A model generated the notes under the pieces. It made no database searches. It was not told the origin of the DNA and saw nothing but the letters and a program-made list of their open reading frames with translations. This document shows, in pieces, positions 26,081 through 34,883 of a stretch of DNA of 64,000 nt (the first letter of the stretch is position 1; the number at the start of each line of letters is the position of its first letter). The DNA is from Sphingomonas sp. GTDB taxonomy: Bacteria > Pseudomonadota > Alphaproteobacteria > Sphingomonadales > Sphingomonadaceae. Where the stretch lies: assembly GCA_003248865.1 (NCBI GenBank), contig QFPK01000001.1:364709-428708 (forward strand). The letters are read 5' to 3'. The position numbers and the translations under genes were made by a program.

Positions 26081-27247
26081 ATGAACGCGCCCCTTCAGCC
26101 CCGGCGCCGCGCGCCGACAGATGCGCAGATTGCGCTTGCCATCCAGTGCCGGGATGGCGGCGGACCGCAGACATTCAATCGATCCACCGTCGCAGCGGAG
26201 GTCTATACCTCGCACGACTGCTTTGTAGCCGAACAGACGAAGTTGTTCCGGTCCCTGCCGGTCGTAATCGGCCCTTCGTCGATGCTGCCCGAGGCGGGCA
26301 CTCTGATGACGCATGACGGTTTCGGGGCGCCTCTGATCCTGATGCGCGACAAGCTGGGCGCATTGCGCATCTTCCTGAACGCCTGCCGCCACCGGGGAAC
26401 CCGCCTGATCGACGCAGCCGAACCGGTGAGAGAGCCGCTGGTCATATGTCCTTATCATGCCTGGGCCTATGCGCTGGACGGGCGGTTGAAGGGTCTGCCC
26501 CGGCCGGAGACCTTTCCGGGCCTGGACAAGCGCGGAATGGGGCTGGTGCAGGTTCCATCCGCAGAGGCAGGCGGGCTGATCTGGGCAGCGCCGCACCGGG
26601 CTGAGACCGCCAGTTTCGATCTGGCGGAAGGCCCTCTCGCCGCCGATTTCGACGCGCTCGGCCTGACCGACATGTACCTTTATGCGCGCCGCACACACCG
26701 GGTTCGATCCAACTGGAAGCTCATCATGGATGCGTTTCTGGAAAGCTATCATGTGCAGCGGCTCCACCAGAACACGATCGCGAAATTCTTCGAAGACGGG
26801 GTAACCGCCGGCGACACGGTCGGCCCGCATGCCCGTTCGGCTGTCGCGCGTGTGGGCGGGCTCGACGGCGTGGATTTTGCCGACTGGCCGGCGCTGCGCC
26901 GCATCCTGACCTTTGCCTATCAGCTGTTCCCCGGCACCGTTCTCGTGGCCAGCCCCGACTATGTGAACCTGATGGTGCTGATGCCGCAGGCCGTGGGCGA
27001 AACCCTGGTCGAGGATTTCATGCTGATTCCCGAAAAGCCGCAGACAGAAAAGGCCGAGGACCATTGGCAGCGCAGCTGGGCCCTGCTGGATGGACAGGTG
27101 TTCGGTGTGGAGGATTTCGGCGCTGCCGAGGCAGGGCAGCGGGGCCTCGAATCGGGGGCAATTGCAGACCTGGAGCTTGGCGGGCTTGAGCAGGGGCTGA
27201 AGCGGTTCCACGACGCCGTCGCGGACTTCGCGTACGGGCCAGGCTGA
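26081..27247 (+). CDS. Rieske non-heme iron oxygenase, alpha subunit type
   Basis: A 388-residue protein. The Rieske centre is C102-R-H104 and C123-P-Y-H126. The catalytic domain has NWKLIMDAFLESYHVQRLH, with iron ligands His224 and His229 and the bridging Asp217; the third ligand is probably Asp in GVEDFG. It is of the ring-hydroxylating/carnitine-oxygenase type and needs an external reductase, which is not adjacent. The substrate is unknown. The start at 26081 is supported by the domain boundary. Confidence 0.87.
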   Translation: MNAPLQPRRRAPTDAQIALAIQCRDGGGPQTFNRSTVAAEVYTSHDCFVAEQTKLFRSLPVVIGPSSMLPEAGTLMTHDGFGAPLILMRDKLGALRIFLNACRHRGTRLIDAAEPVREPLVICPYHAWAYALDGRLKGLPRPETFPGLDKRGMGLVQVPSAEAGGLIWAAPHRAETASFDLAEGPLAADFDALGLTDMYLYARRTHRVRSNWKLIMDAFLESYHVQRLHQNTIAKFFEDGVTAGDTVGPHARSAVARVGGLDGVDFADWPALRRILTFAYQLFPGTVLVASPDYVNLMVLMPQAVGETLVEDFMLIPEKPQTEKAEDHWQRSWALLDGQVFGVEDFGAAEAGQRGLESGAIADLELGGLEQGLKRFHDAVADFAYGPG

Positions 27248-27255
27248 ACCTTGGG

Positions 27256-27453
27256 TCAGGCGATGATGTCGGGAATCAAAAGGTCCTGAATCAGCGCCAT
27301 CTCGTCTTTCAGCCGCAGCTTGCGCTTCTTCAGCCGCGCGATTTGCAGCATGTCGGCAGTGGCGGATCGGCCGAGTGCCTCGATAGCGGCATCGAGGTCG
27401 CGGTGTTCCTGCGTCAGGGCATTCAGCCTGGCCTTCAGCTCCGCCTCGTCCAT
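27256..27453 (-). CDS. YdcH-like small coiled-coil protein (DUF465)
   Basis: A 65-residue highly charged helical protein. LNALTQEHRDLDAAIEAL and IARLKKRKLRLKDEMALIQ match the DUF465/YdcH pattern. It converges on the Rieske gene and diverges from a second DUF465 gene at 27731. The function of the family is not known. Confidence 0.8.
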   Translation of the reverse strand: MDEAELKARLNALTQEHRDLDAAIEALGRSATADMLQIARLKKRKLRLKDEMALIQDLLIPDIIA

Positions 27454-27730
27454 CGCTGTTCCCTGCCAAGCCTTCCGTCAAAAAAGCGCCCGTCCGCCGC
27501 CATTGGCCGCTTCACGCACCCTCGTCAACGGCGTTGCCGATTCGGTGTGCTGCGGTCCGCGATTCCCAGGATCCCGGCCCATATCTGGGGCTCTGCCCCG
27601 AATCAGCCACACCATATCCTGCGAAATTTCGCTTCGGAGAAACAGCCGTTTCCAAGCGCGCCAAGCCATGCTTTACTGATCGTCCGGCCCGGATGGTCCG
27701 GGCCGAACGGACAGCGAAAGGACATGCTCT

Positions 27731-27892
27731 ATGGCTACTCCGCATCTCCAGGCCCTGAATGCCCGTCATGCACAGATTGACGGATTGATCGCCGCAGAGA
27801 TGAACCGTCCGCTTCCTGACCTGACCACGCTCAGCCGCCTGAAACGGCAGAAGCTGAAGCTGAAGGAAGAGATGCAGCGCCAACCGAACTAG
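27731..27892 (+). CDS. Second YdcH-like small protein (DUF465)
   Basis: A 53-residue protein. NARHAQIDGLIAAEMNRP followed by LSRLKRQKLKLKEEMQR gives the same hinge and Lys/Arg-rich helix as its neighbour at 27256. AAAGGA precedes the ATG. The pair is divergent across a 277-base gap that shows no other gene. Confidence 0.8.
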   Translation: MATPHLQALNARHAQIDGLIAAEMNRPLPDLTTLSRLKRQKLKLKEEMQRQPN

Positions 27893-27921
27893 CGCTGCCG
27901 AACCAACTGCACGCGCAGAGG

Positions 27922-28407
27922 CTAGTCGTCCCGGCTCACCCGCTCCTCACGCTCGTGGCGCTCCTGCGCCTCCAGCGTCATGGTGGCGATGGGCCGGGCT
28001 TCGAGCCGCTGCAGCGAAATCGGTTCGCCCGTGATCTCGCAATAGCCGTAATCGCCGGCATCGATCCGCCGCAGCGCGGCATCAATCTTGGAGATCAGCT
28101 TGCGCTGCCGGTCCCGCGTGCGCAGTTCCAGTGCCCAGTCGGTCTCGGATGAGGCGCGATCGGTCTGGTCGGGCTCCTGGATGGGGCCTTCCTTCAACGT
28201 ATCCAGCGTGGCCTTGGCCTCGGCGGAAATGTCGGCCTTCCAGCGCAGCAGCTTGGCCCGGAAATAGGCAAGCTGCCGGTCGTTCATGAAAGGCTCGTCG
28301 TCCGTGGGCCTGTAATCCTTGGGAAGATCCAGTCGCTCGAGTTCGGCCACAAGGCCGTCATGCTCGAAAATCGTCGCCTTATCCCGTTTCGATTGCACAT
28401 TCGACAC
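27922..28407 (-). CDS. dksA: DksA/TraR-family RNA polymerase-binding regulator
   Basis: A 161-residue protein if started at the GTG at 28407, which has GAGGAG nine bases before it; the open frame extends 57 codons further without a good start. FMNDRQLAYFRAKLLRWK begins the coiled coil, and the tip acidic residues lie in DALRRIDAGDYGYC. The C4 zinc finger is degenerate: only one Cys remains (YCEITGEPI), with ATMTLEAQE in place of the second pair. This is common in alphaproteobacterial DksA. It binds the RNA polymerase secondary channel and, with ppGpp, adjusts transcription. Confidence 0.88.
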   Translation of the reverse strand: MSNVQSKRDKATIFEHDGLVAELERLDLPKDYRPTDDEPFMNDRQLAYFRAKLLRWKADISAEAKATLDTLKEGPIQEPDQTDRASSETDWALELRTRDRQRKLISKIDAALRRIDAGDYGYCEITGEPISLQRLEARPIATMTLEAQERHEREERVSRDD

Positions 28408-28836
28408 GCCCGCAATCTCCTCGCCGCCCGCAGCCCAGTCGCTCGCCCTCCCCAGGGCACCTGACCGCACAGCAGCTGCATCGGCTGCCTTTCTGTCTGC
28501 GGTCACCCGAACACACCGGGTCGAATGGTCATCGGCCGTACTCCCGGTCGCTTCGTGGCCGCGCCTTAGCCCAGCCATTCCGGGCGGGCAAGGCGAAGCA
28601 TTTCAGATGCGACGAAAATTCACGAATCGTGGCAGGAGGGACTCATGCGTTGAGGCGTGGGCGCATGAGAGAAGAGGCGATGTCCTCTCACCTCGGCAGG
28701 AAGCCGTGCGTCCCGGATCCAATTGGGGCTCGGACCCCGAACCACAGCGCGCAACATCAGTTTCGCACGCAACGCCAGCCTAGAGGGTACAGGGAATACA
28801 CTTTCTGCCACCAAGGACGGGGCAACACGCAACTGC
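28408..28836. other. Intergenic region between dksA and cpaA, small hairpins only
   Basis: No convincing gene is seen in these 429 bases. There is a 7-bp stem TCATGCG/CGCATGA (28643-28668) and a GGGG/CCCC stem near 28725. The dksA promoter should lie here. A small RNA cannot be excluded. Confidence 0.4.
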
Positions 28837-29337
28837 TCAGCCGAACGTCAGTGCCTTGCTGGCCCACCAGAAGGCGCCGGCGGTGATGGCGAGCGCATAG
28901 GGCATCGGCGCGCCGGGGCGAAGCGGTCCGGGCATGCGTTCCGATTCGAAGCCCGCCAGGCGGAAACCGCTGCGGGAGACGAGCAGGATGGCGGCCAGCG
29001 CCCCGCCTGCGATCATGGTGGCGAGCAGGAAGCTGGGCAGGCCGCCGAGACCGGTCCAGGCGGCCAGTGCCACCAGCAGCTTGATGTCGCCCCCGCCCAT
29101 CCAGCCGATGGCGAACAGGCCGAGCCCGATTCCGAACATCAGCAGCAGAGCGGCCCCGTGGGAGAGCCAGCCGAAGCCAGGGGTGACGAGACCGAACAGC
29201 ACGGCCGTTACCAGCAGCACGATGGAGATGGTGTCGGGGATTTCGAAGCGCCTGAGGTCGCACACGCAGGACGCCAGCAGCATCAGTGCGGCGATTCCGG
29301 CGAACAGCAGCGGCCAGGAGAAGGCGAGACTGGTCAT
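28837..29337 (-). CDS. cpaA: Prepilin peptidase CpaA/TadV
   Basis: A 166-residue A24-family aspartic peptidase with five or so membrane helices. Catalytic aspartates lie in CDLRRFEIPD and GGGDIKLL. It cleaves the Flp pilin leader at the inner membrane. It is the last gene of the Tad run and starts four bases into the preceding TPR gene's stop (ATGA). Confidence 0.9.
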   Translation of the reverse strand: MTSLAFSWPLLFAGIAALMLLASCVCDLRRFEIPDTISIVLLVTAVLFGLVTPGFGWLSHGAALLLMFGIGLGLFAIGWMGGGDIKLLVALAAWTGLGGLPSFLLATMIAGGALAAILLVSRSGFRLAGFESERMPGPLRPGAPMPYALAITAGAFWWASKALTFG

Positions 29338-30230
29338 GGGCGGGCGGATTGCCCGTCCTGCAACTCGGGCGCAATGGATTTCAGATAGGCGAGGTTCGCG
29401 CTGGCGACCTTGTCGTAGCGGCTGCTCATGTCGATGGCGCGGGCGAAATAGCTTTCGGCGATGCGGTGGTCGCCCCGCAGCATCGCCGCCACGCCCACCG
29501 TGTTGAGGTCGCGCGCGAGTTCGTCGCGGTTGGTGCTGGTGAACGCCTCGGCGTAACGGCCCTGCATCGCCTTTGCGAGCTTCAGGTTGGTGGCCGCGGC
29601 CTTCAGGCCGGGCTGCTTCGCGAGTGCGGTGGTGAAATCGGTCTCGGCTTCGGCGGCACGGCCCTGCAACAGGCGGGAATACCCGCGGTTACTGAGGATC
29701 TCGGCCGATTCCGGCGCGGCGGACAGCGCTTGCGCATAATAGCTTTCGGCGGCCGTCCAGTCGTGGCGCTTGTCAGCCAGCACGGCGCGGGCAGACCAGG
29801 CGCGGGCGAGCGCCGGATCGCGCGCGACGGCGTCTGCGAGCAGGGTCTCGGCGGCTTCCGGGTGGCCGGCGCGGATGGCGGTGACTCCGCGCCCGGTCTG
29901 GGCCCGCGCGCCGACGATGGGGTCGGCTTCCAATGCTTGGAAGGCGATGGCGGCATCTGCCAGCGAGCCTGCGGCCAGCATCAGTTCAGCCTCGCGCAGC
30001 GACACTTCCGGCCCGGGGTAGCGGGTGGCGGCGCGGGTGAGGAGCTCGGCTGCGCCCTTGAAGCGGCCCTCCGCGATCGCCTTGTCGATGAACTCCAACG
30101 TGAGCGCCTGGCCGTCGAGCCCGGCGACGGCTGTTTGCGCCTCGGCTGCTTCGGCCCGCATTTCGATGCTGCCGCTGGCCAGCAGCACGGCTGCGACTGC
30201 GGCGAGGGTGCGAACGGCTCCGGCGTTCAT
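29334..30230 (-). CDS. Exported TPR protein of the Tad locus
   Basis: A 298-residue protein with a signal peptide and TPR helices (AESYYAQALSAAPESAEILSNRG, AESYFARAIDMSSRYDKVASANL). It is similar in arrangement to TadD, the pilotin-like TPR protein of Tad systems. It overlaps cpaA downstream and the other TPR gene upstream by four bases each. Probably a periplasmic assembly factor. Confidence 0.8.
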   Translation of the reverse strand: MNAGAVRTLAAVAAVLLASGSIEMRAEAAEAQTAVAGLDGQALTLEFIDKAIAEGRFKGAAELLTRAATRYPGPEVSLREAELMLAAGSLADAAIAFQALEADPIVGARAQTGRGVTAIRAGHPEAAETLLADAVARDPALARAWSARAVLADKRHDWTAAESYYAQALSAAPESAEILSNRGYSRLLQGRAAEAETDFTTALAKQPGLKAAATNLKLAKAMQGRYAEAFTSTNRDELARDLNTVGVAAMLRGDHRIAESYFARAIDMSSRYDKVASANLAYLKSIAPELQDGQSARP

Positions 30231-31519
30231 GCGGCACGCATCCTTTCGATCAGCTGTTCCAGCCGGGCGACCTGCTCGGCAACAGACAATTCCACGGTAT
30301 CTTCTTCAGGACGGTGCAGCCGTTCGGCAAAACCGTTCAGCCGATCATTGTCTGACTGGAAGGGCGCCTCGAACTGGCGGCGGGGCGCGGCTTCGTCCAG
30401 CGCCTTGCGGGCAGCGGCGGCGAGCGCCTCGCGCTGGGCATTGCGGGGCGGCGCCAGCCCGGCCGCGAGCAGCGCAGTGGCGGTGCCGGCGCGCTCAGCG
30501 GCGCGGCGGGCCGCGTTGGCCGAGCTGGGCGCCATCACCAGAATCTGGTCGCGATGCCAGTCCTGATCGACGGGGGACTGCAGCAGCGGGTCGGCCGGGT
30601 TGGCCCAGGGCGAAGTCGGTTCCTTCGCGGCGGCCGGGGCGTTGGCGGCGGATTTGCGCGCGGCTTCCAGCAGGGCGGCTACCTGCATGTCGGCGGGCGT
30701 GGCGGCGCGGGCCTCGGCCATCAGCCGGGCGGCTTCGCGCCGGGCCTCGGTCCGGGCGGCGGCTTCCTGTTCGGAGGCGATGGCCCCCGCTTCGCGACTG
30801 GCGATGCGGGCGTCGTCCCAGGCGGACAGCCCACCGATGGCGGCCATCGCGGCGCCGTCTTCCGGGGCCAGCGCGGCTGCCAGCTGCACCCGCCCGATGG
30901 ATTGCCCGGCGGATTTCGGGGTCCCAAGAACCAGCCGCTGTTCATGGCCGCTGGTGCGCACGATGCGCGGGCCGGCCTCAACCGCCGCGCTTTGTTGCGC
31001 AGCGGTGGCGGGCGCCGCACGGCCATTCTCGATCTTCGCCAGCGTGCGGAGCGCGGCGGCCTGCACCGTCGGGTCCCCCGCGGCGGCGGCCAGACGGAGG
31101 AAGCGCGCCGAATCCTCGTAAGCGCCCTGCAGGTAGAGCGAGAGGCCGTAATTGTTGAGCAGCACCGGCGAGGTGGGGTCGATTCCGAGCGCTGCCTCAT
31201 AGTGGGTGCGCGCATCCTCGAAGCGGCCGAGGCGGTCGAAACAGACCGCCATGCCGTTCAGCGCTTCGACCGAATCCGGATCCTGCGCCAGCGCCTGGCG
31301 ATACGCCTGCAGCGCCTCGGGCACCTTGTTCAGGCCGAGATAGGCCTTGCCCATTTCGCGGGCGGCCTGCGCGCTGGCGCTGGCAACCGGATCTGGCCCG
31401 GAAAGTGGCTGCTGGGCGAGATCGCTCGTCTTCGCATCCGCAGCCCCATGGCCCGCCAGCGCGGCGCCAAGCGCGAGTGGCGCGAGTCGGTTGGCCTTGG
31501 TGATCGCGGAGGTCTTCAT
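30227..31519 (-). CDS. tadD: TadD-like TPR protein
   Basis: A 430-residue protein with a short signal-like N-terminus and a compact TPR array at residues 50-160 (GKAYLGLNKVPEALQAYRQALAQDPDSVEALNG and the next repeat with LNNYGLSLYLQG). The rest is an Ala-rich, low-complexity tail that ends in a predicted coiled coil (VAEQVARLEQLIERM). It starts at the last base of the tadC stop codon, so it is coupled. The TPR part matches TadD; the long tail is unusual. Confidence 0.8.
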   Translation of the reverse strand: MKTSAITKANRLAPLALGAALAGHGAADAKTSDLAQQPLSGPDPVASASAQAAREMGKAYLGLNKVPEALQAYRQALAQDPDSVEALNGMAVCFDRLGRFEDARTHYEAALGIDPTSPVLLNNYGLSLYLQGAYEDSARFLRLAAAAGDPTVQAAALRTLAKIENGRAAPATAAQQSAAVEAGPRIVRTSGHEQRLVLGTPKSAGQSIGRVQLAAALAPEDGAAMAAIGGLSAWDDARIASREAGAIASEQEAAARTEARREAARLMAEARAATPADMQVAALLEAARKSAANAPAAAKEPTSPWANPADPLLQSPVDQDWHRDQILVMAPSSANAARRAAERAGTATALLAAGLAPPRNAQREALAAAARKALDEAAPRRQFEAPFQSDNDRLNGFAERLHRPEEDTVELSVAEQVARLEQLIERMRAA

Positions 31520-32469
31520 CAGAGCACGTCGGTTCCGGTGATCTGGATCACGGCGGGAAGCGCAAGCGCGCCCACCACGACGGGCAGCAGGAACACCACC
31601 ATCGGCACGGACAGAAGCACGGGCAGCCGGTGGGCCTTTTCCTCGGCCCGCATCCGCCGGCCTTCACGCATTTCGCCGGCGTAGATCTTAAGGGCCGTCC
31701 CGATGCTGGCGCCCAGCTTGTCGGACTGAATCACCAGGGTCGCGAAGGACTGGATTTCCTGCACGCCGCTTCTGCGGGCCATGTTCTTCAGCGCTTCGGC
31801 GCGCGGCCGTCCGGCCCGCAGTTCCAGCGAGACGGTCGCGAACAGTTCGGCAAGACGCGGGTGCAGATTGATGATTTCCTGCCCCACCCGTGCGAAGCAT
31901 GCGTCGATACCAAGACCGGCTTCGACGCACACAAGCATCAGGTCGAGCGCGTCGGGAAAGCCGTTCAGGATTTCCTGCTGGCGGCGATCCGCCCGACCAC
32001 TGACGATGACGTTGGGCAAATACATGCCGAGCACCGCCGAGCCGAGCACGACGAGATAGAATTTCGGGCCCGACAGAGTCGAACCGACAAGCGTCAGATA
32101 GCCGTAAGTGACGGCCGGGAAGACGAGGGCGAGCATCGCGCGGATCAGCACATAAGCCCGGACAGCATAGGGCTGGGCGTAACCCGCCAGCGCCAGCTTC
32201 TCCTGCAGCACGGGCGCCTTGTCGTCGTTCAGCGAAATGCCGCGGCTTTCGATTTCCTCGACCAGCCGCGCCCAAAGGTTGGATCCATAGTCGGTGCGAA
32301 GCGAAGGTGCTGCGCCCCCGGACGTGATTGTTGCGCCAGCCGTAGGCCCGGCCAGCCGCTTGGCAAGGTCGACCTTGCGCCCGAACATGGGCGCAATCGC
32401 AATCACGCCCAGCACGACGGCGCCGAACACCAGGCCCAGGATCAGATAGGTGACCATGTCGGAACTCAT
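31519..32469 (-). CDS. tadC: Tad pilus inner-membrane protein TadC
   Basis: A 316-residue T2SS-F family protein. There is one N-terminal membrane helix, two near the middle and one at the C-terminus. FPDALDLMLVCVEAGLGIDACFARV and SDKLGASIGTALKIYAGEMRE RRMRAEEKA are the conserved cytoplasmic blocks. With TadB it forms the platform for pilus assembly. Confidence 0.93.
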   Translation of the reverse strand: MSSDMVTYLILGLVFGAVVLGVIAIAPMFGRKVDLAKRLAGPTAGATITSGGAAPSLRTDYGSNLWARLVEEIESRGISLNDDKAPVLQEKLALAGYAQPYAVRAYVLIRAMLALVFPAVTYGYLTLVGSTLSGPKFYLVVLGSAVLGMYLPNVIVSGRADRRQQEILNGFPDALDLMLVCVEAGLGIDACFARVGQEIINLHPRLAELFATVSLELRAGRPRAEALKNMARRSGVQEIQSFATLVIQSDKLGASIGTALKIYAGEMREGRRMRAEEKAHRLPVLLSVPMVVFLLPVVVGALALPAVIQITGTDVL

Positions 32470-32472
32470 CTG

Positions 32473-33462
32473 TCAGACCTTCAGCGCAATAAGCTTGCGG
32501 ATGATCATCATCCCGATGGCATACCAGGTGATGATGCCGATCATCCCCGGCATGAACTTCGGATCGTCCGCGACATCCAGATAGAATGCGGGGTTGGACG
32601 TGAAGATCATCCCGAACACGGCGACCGGCAGGATCGACAGAACGACTGCCGTCATTTTGCCTTCCGATGCCAGCGCCCGGACCTTCAGCACCATGGAATT
32701 GCGCTCCCGGATCACGCTGGACAGCCCATCCAGAATGTCGGCGAGGTTTCCGCCCGTTTCCGCCTGGATCGCAACGCAGACCGCGAACATCTGCACATCG
32801 GTGGTCTTCACCCGAACAGCCAGACTTTCCAGCGCGTCGCGCAGGTCGGCGCCATAGGAAACTTCGGCGATGACGGTGGCGAACTCCGACCCCAGCGGAT
32901 CGGGCATTTCCTCCACCAGCAGGTCAAGCGCGCCGGTGACGGGGTGACCGGCGCGAAGGCCGCGCACGAAGATGTCCAGCGCGACGGGGAACTGCTCTTC
33001 GAATTTCTTGATGCGCTTGGTGGCCTTGCGGTCGAGCAGGGCAAGCGGGATCACGCAGCCGATGCCGACCGCGAAGGCCAGCACGAGCAGCACGGCCCCA
33101 CCGGAATTCAGCATGTTGGCAAAACCAAGCAGAACCGGTGTCGCAATGGCGAGCCCCAGCGTCGCCATGCCCATCAGCTTCACGAAGCGGTCGGCAGTCA
33201 TGCGGATGCCGGCCTGCGTCAGCTTGGTTTCGATCCCGCCCATGAAGCGAGCCACAACGCCCTCGCCGCGATCCGTCCGCGAGACCTTCAGCGAGCTTTC
33301 CACTTCCTCGCGCATCACGCCGGATTTCAGCATTTCCAGCCGGCGGCCAACACGGGTGCGGGGGGCGTAGACGTCCTGATAATAATACCATGCGCCCTCC
33401 ACGAGAAGGACGACGCCCAGGAACAGGATCCCGAACAGGATGATGGTGCCGTCGCCGAACAT
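32473..33462 (-). CDS. tadB: Tad pilus inner-membrane protein TadB
   Basis: A 329-residue T2SS-F family protein. FEEQFPVALDIFVRGLRAGHPVTGALDLLVEEMPDP and ETGGNLADILDGLSSVIRER are diagnostic. Membrane helices lie at about 4-24, 95-130 and 268-320. It pairs with TadC and the CpaF ATPase, and its start overlaps the cpaF stop by one base. Confidence 0.94.
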   Translation of the reverse strand: MFGDGTIILFGILFLGVVLLVEGAWYYYQDVYAPRTRVGRRLEMLKSGVMREEVESSLKVSRTDRGEGVVARFMGGIETKLTQAGIRMTADRFVKLMGMATLGLAIATPVLLGFANMLNSGGAVLLVLAFAVGIGCVIPLALLDRKATKRIKKFEEQFPVALDIFVRGLRAGHPVTGALDLLVEEMPDPLGSEFATVIAEVSYGADLRDALESLAVRVKTTDVQMFAVCVAIQAETGGNLADILDGLSSVIRERNSMVLKVRALASEGKMTAVVLSILPVAVFGMIFTSNPAFYLDVADDPKFMPGMIGIITWYAIGMMIIRKLIALKV

Positions 33463-34883
33463 CAGGCTGCCGAATCCAGCTTGCGATAAGGGTCGAACAG
33501 CGTGGACGGCAGGTTGATGCCGCGCGCCGACAGATACTCCATGAACTTCGGCCGGATGCCGGTGGGCTTCAGCTCCGCGATCACATTGCCGTGCACATCG
33601 ATGCCCTGGCGATCGAAGCGGAAGATTTCCTGCAGCAGCACCGTCTCGCCTTCCATGCCCGTCACTTCGGCCAGCGAGGTGAGACGGCGCTTGCCGTCCG
33701 ACAGGCGTTCTAGCTGGAGCACGACATGGATGGCCGATGCGATCTGGGACCGCGCCGCCTTCGGGCTGACTTCAAGGCCGGACATACCGATCATCTGTTC
33801 AAGCCGCGACAGCGCATCGCGCGGCGTGTTGGCGTGCGCGGTCGTCATGGAGCCGTCGTGGCCGGTGTTCATGGCCTGCAACATGTCGAAGGCCTCACCG
33901 CCGCGGCACTCCCCCAGCACGATGCGGTCAGGCCGCATCCGCAGGGCGTTCTTCACAAGGTCGCGCTGGTTGATTTCCCCGCGGCCTTCCATGTTGGCGG
34001 GCCGGGTTTCCAGCCGGATCACGTGGCGCTGCTGCAGCTGAAGTTCCGCCGAATCCTCGATCGTGACTACACGCTCATGCGCGCCGATCGAGGCTGACAT
34101 CGCGTTCAGCATCGTAGTTTTGCCCGAGCCGGTACCGCCAGAGATCAGCACGTTGCGGCGGCCCATCACCACCGCGCGCAGCACTTCGGCGCAGGCGGGC
34201 GGCATGGCGCCGAAGCTGACCAGCTTGTCCATGTCGACCGGGGTCTTGGAGAATTTCCGGATGGTCAGGATCGGGCCGTCCACCGCCAGCGGCGGGATGA
34301 TGGCGTTGACCCGGCTGCCGTCGGGCAGACGGGCATCGACCATCGGCGAGGATTCGTCGATCCGCCGGCCCATGCCGGATACGATCTTCTGGATGATCCG
34401 CTGCAGGTGGCGGTTGTCGGCGAAGCGGGCGCGCGTTTCCTCGATCCGGCCGGCGCGCTCCACGAACACGATGGAGGCGGTGTTCACCATGATTTCGGTG
34501 ATCGTCGCGTCCTTCAGCAGCGGCTCCAGCGGCCCAAGGCCGAGGAGCTCGTCGAGGATATCCTCCACCAGCTGCTTGCGCTCCGCCAGGTTGAGCGCGT
34601 GATTCATTTCCTTCAGCATCTCGGCGACGATGTCACCGATATCGCGGCCGACCTGCTCGCGCGTCATGCTTTCCAGCGCGGCGAGATTGATCCGGTCCAG
34701 CAGGCCTTGGTGGAGATCGACCTTCAGATCGGTCTTCATGTCCACGCGCGAGACTTCGGCCGGCGCCTTGGCCGCCGGCGCTTCAGGCTTGGGCTTTTCC
34801 GCCGGCGCCGCTGACGGGACGGCCGCGATGGCCGGCCCGGCCCCCGGGGCACCTGCGGCCGGCTTGCGGTTCGGCCAGATCAT
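33462..34883 (-). CDS. cpaF: Tad secretion ATPase CpaF/TadA
   Basis: A 473-residue ATPase starting at 34883 (MIWPNRKPAAG) after a Pro/Ala-rich linker. Walker A is ISGGTGSGKTTMLNAM, with the Asp box TIEDSAELQL, the His box HVIRLETRPANMEG and Walker B RPDRIVLGECRGGEAFDML. It powers pilus extension, and in some species retraction. The start overlaps the cpaE stop (ATGA). Confidence 0.96.
   Translation of the reverse strand: MIWPNRKPAAGAPGAGPAIAAVPSAAPAEKPKPEAPAAKAPAEVSRVDMKTDLKVDLHQGLLDRINLAALESMTREQVGRDIGDIVAEMLKEMNHALNLAERKQLVEDILDELLGLGPLEPLLKDATITEIMVNTASIVFVERAGRIEETRARFADNRHLQRIIQKIVSGMGRRIDESSPMVDARLPDGSRVNAIIPPLAVDGPILTIRKFSKTPVDMDKLVSFGAMPPACAEVLRAVVMGRRNVLISGGTGSGKTTMLNAMSASIGAHERVVTIEDSAELQLQQRHVIRLETRPANMEGRGEINQRDLVKNALRMRPDRIVLGECRGGEAFDMLQAMNTGHDGSMTTAHANTPRDALSRLEQMIGMSGLEVSPKAARSQIASAIHVVLQLERLSDGKRRLTSLAEVTGMEGETVLLQEIFRFDRQGIDVHGNVIAELKPTGIRPKFMEYLSARGINLPSTLFDPYRKLDSAA

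Noticed and set aside
27922..28578. DksA with a 57-residue N-terminal extension
   Set aside because: The upstream ATG lacks a ribosome site and the extra residues do not resemble DksA; the GTG at 28407 has GAGGAG at good spacing.
28408..28836. tRNA or small RNA in the gap before dksA
   Set aside because: No T-arm or acceptor pairing was found; the short stems are not enough for a call.
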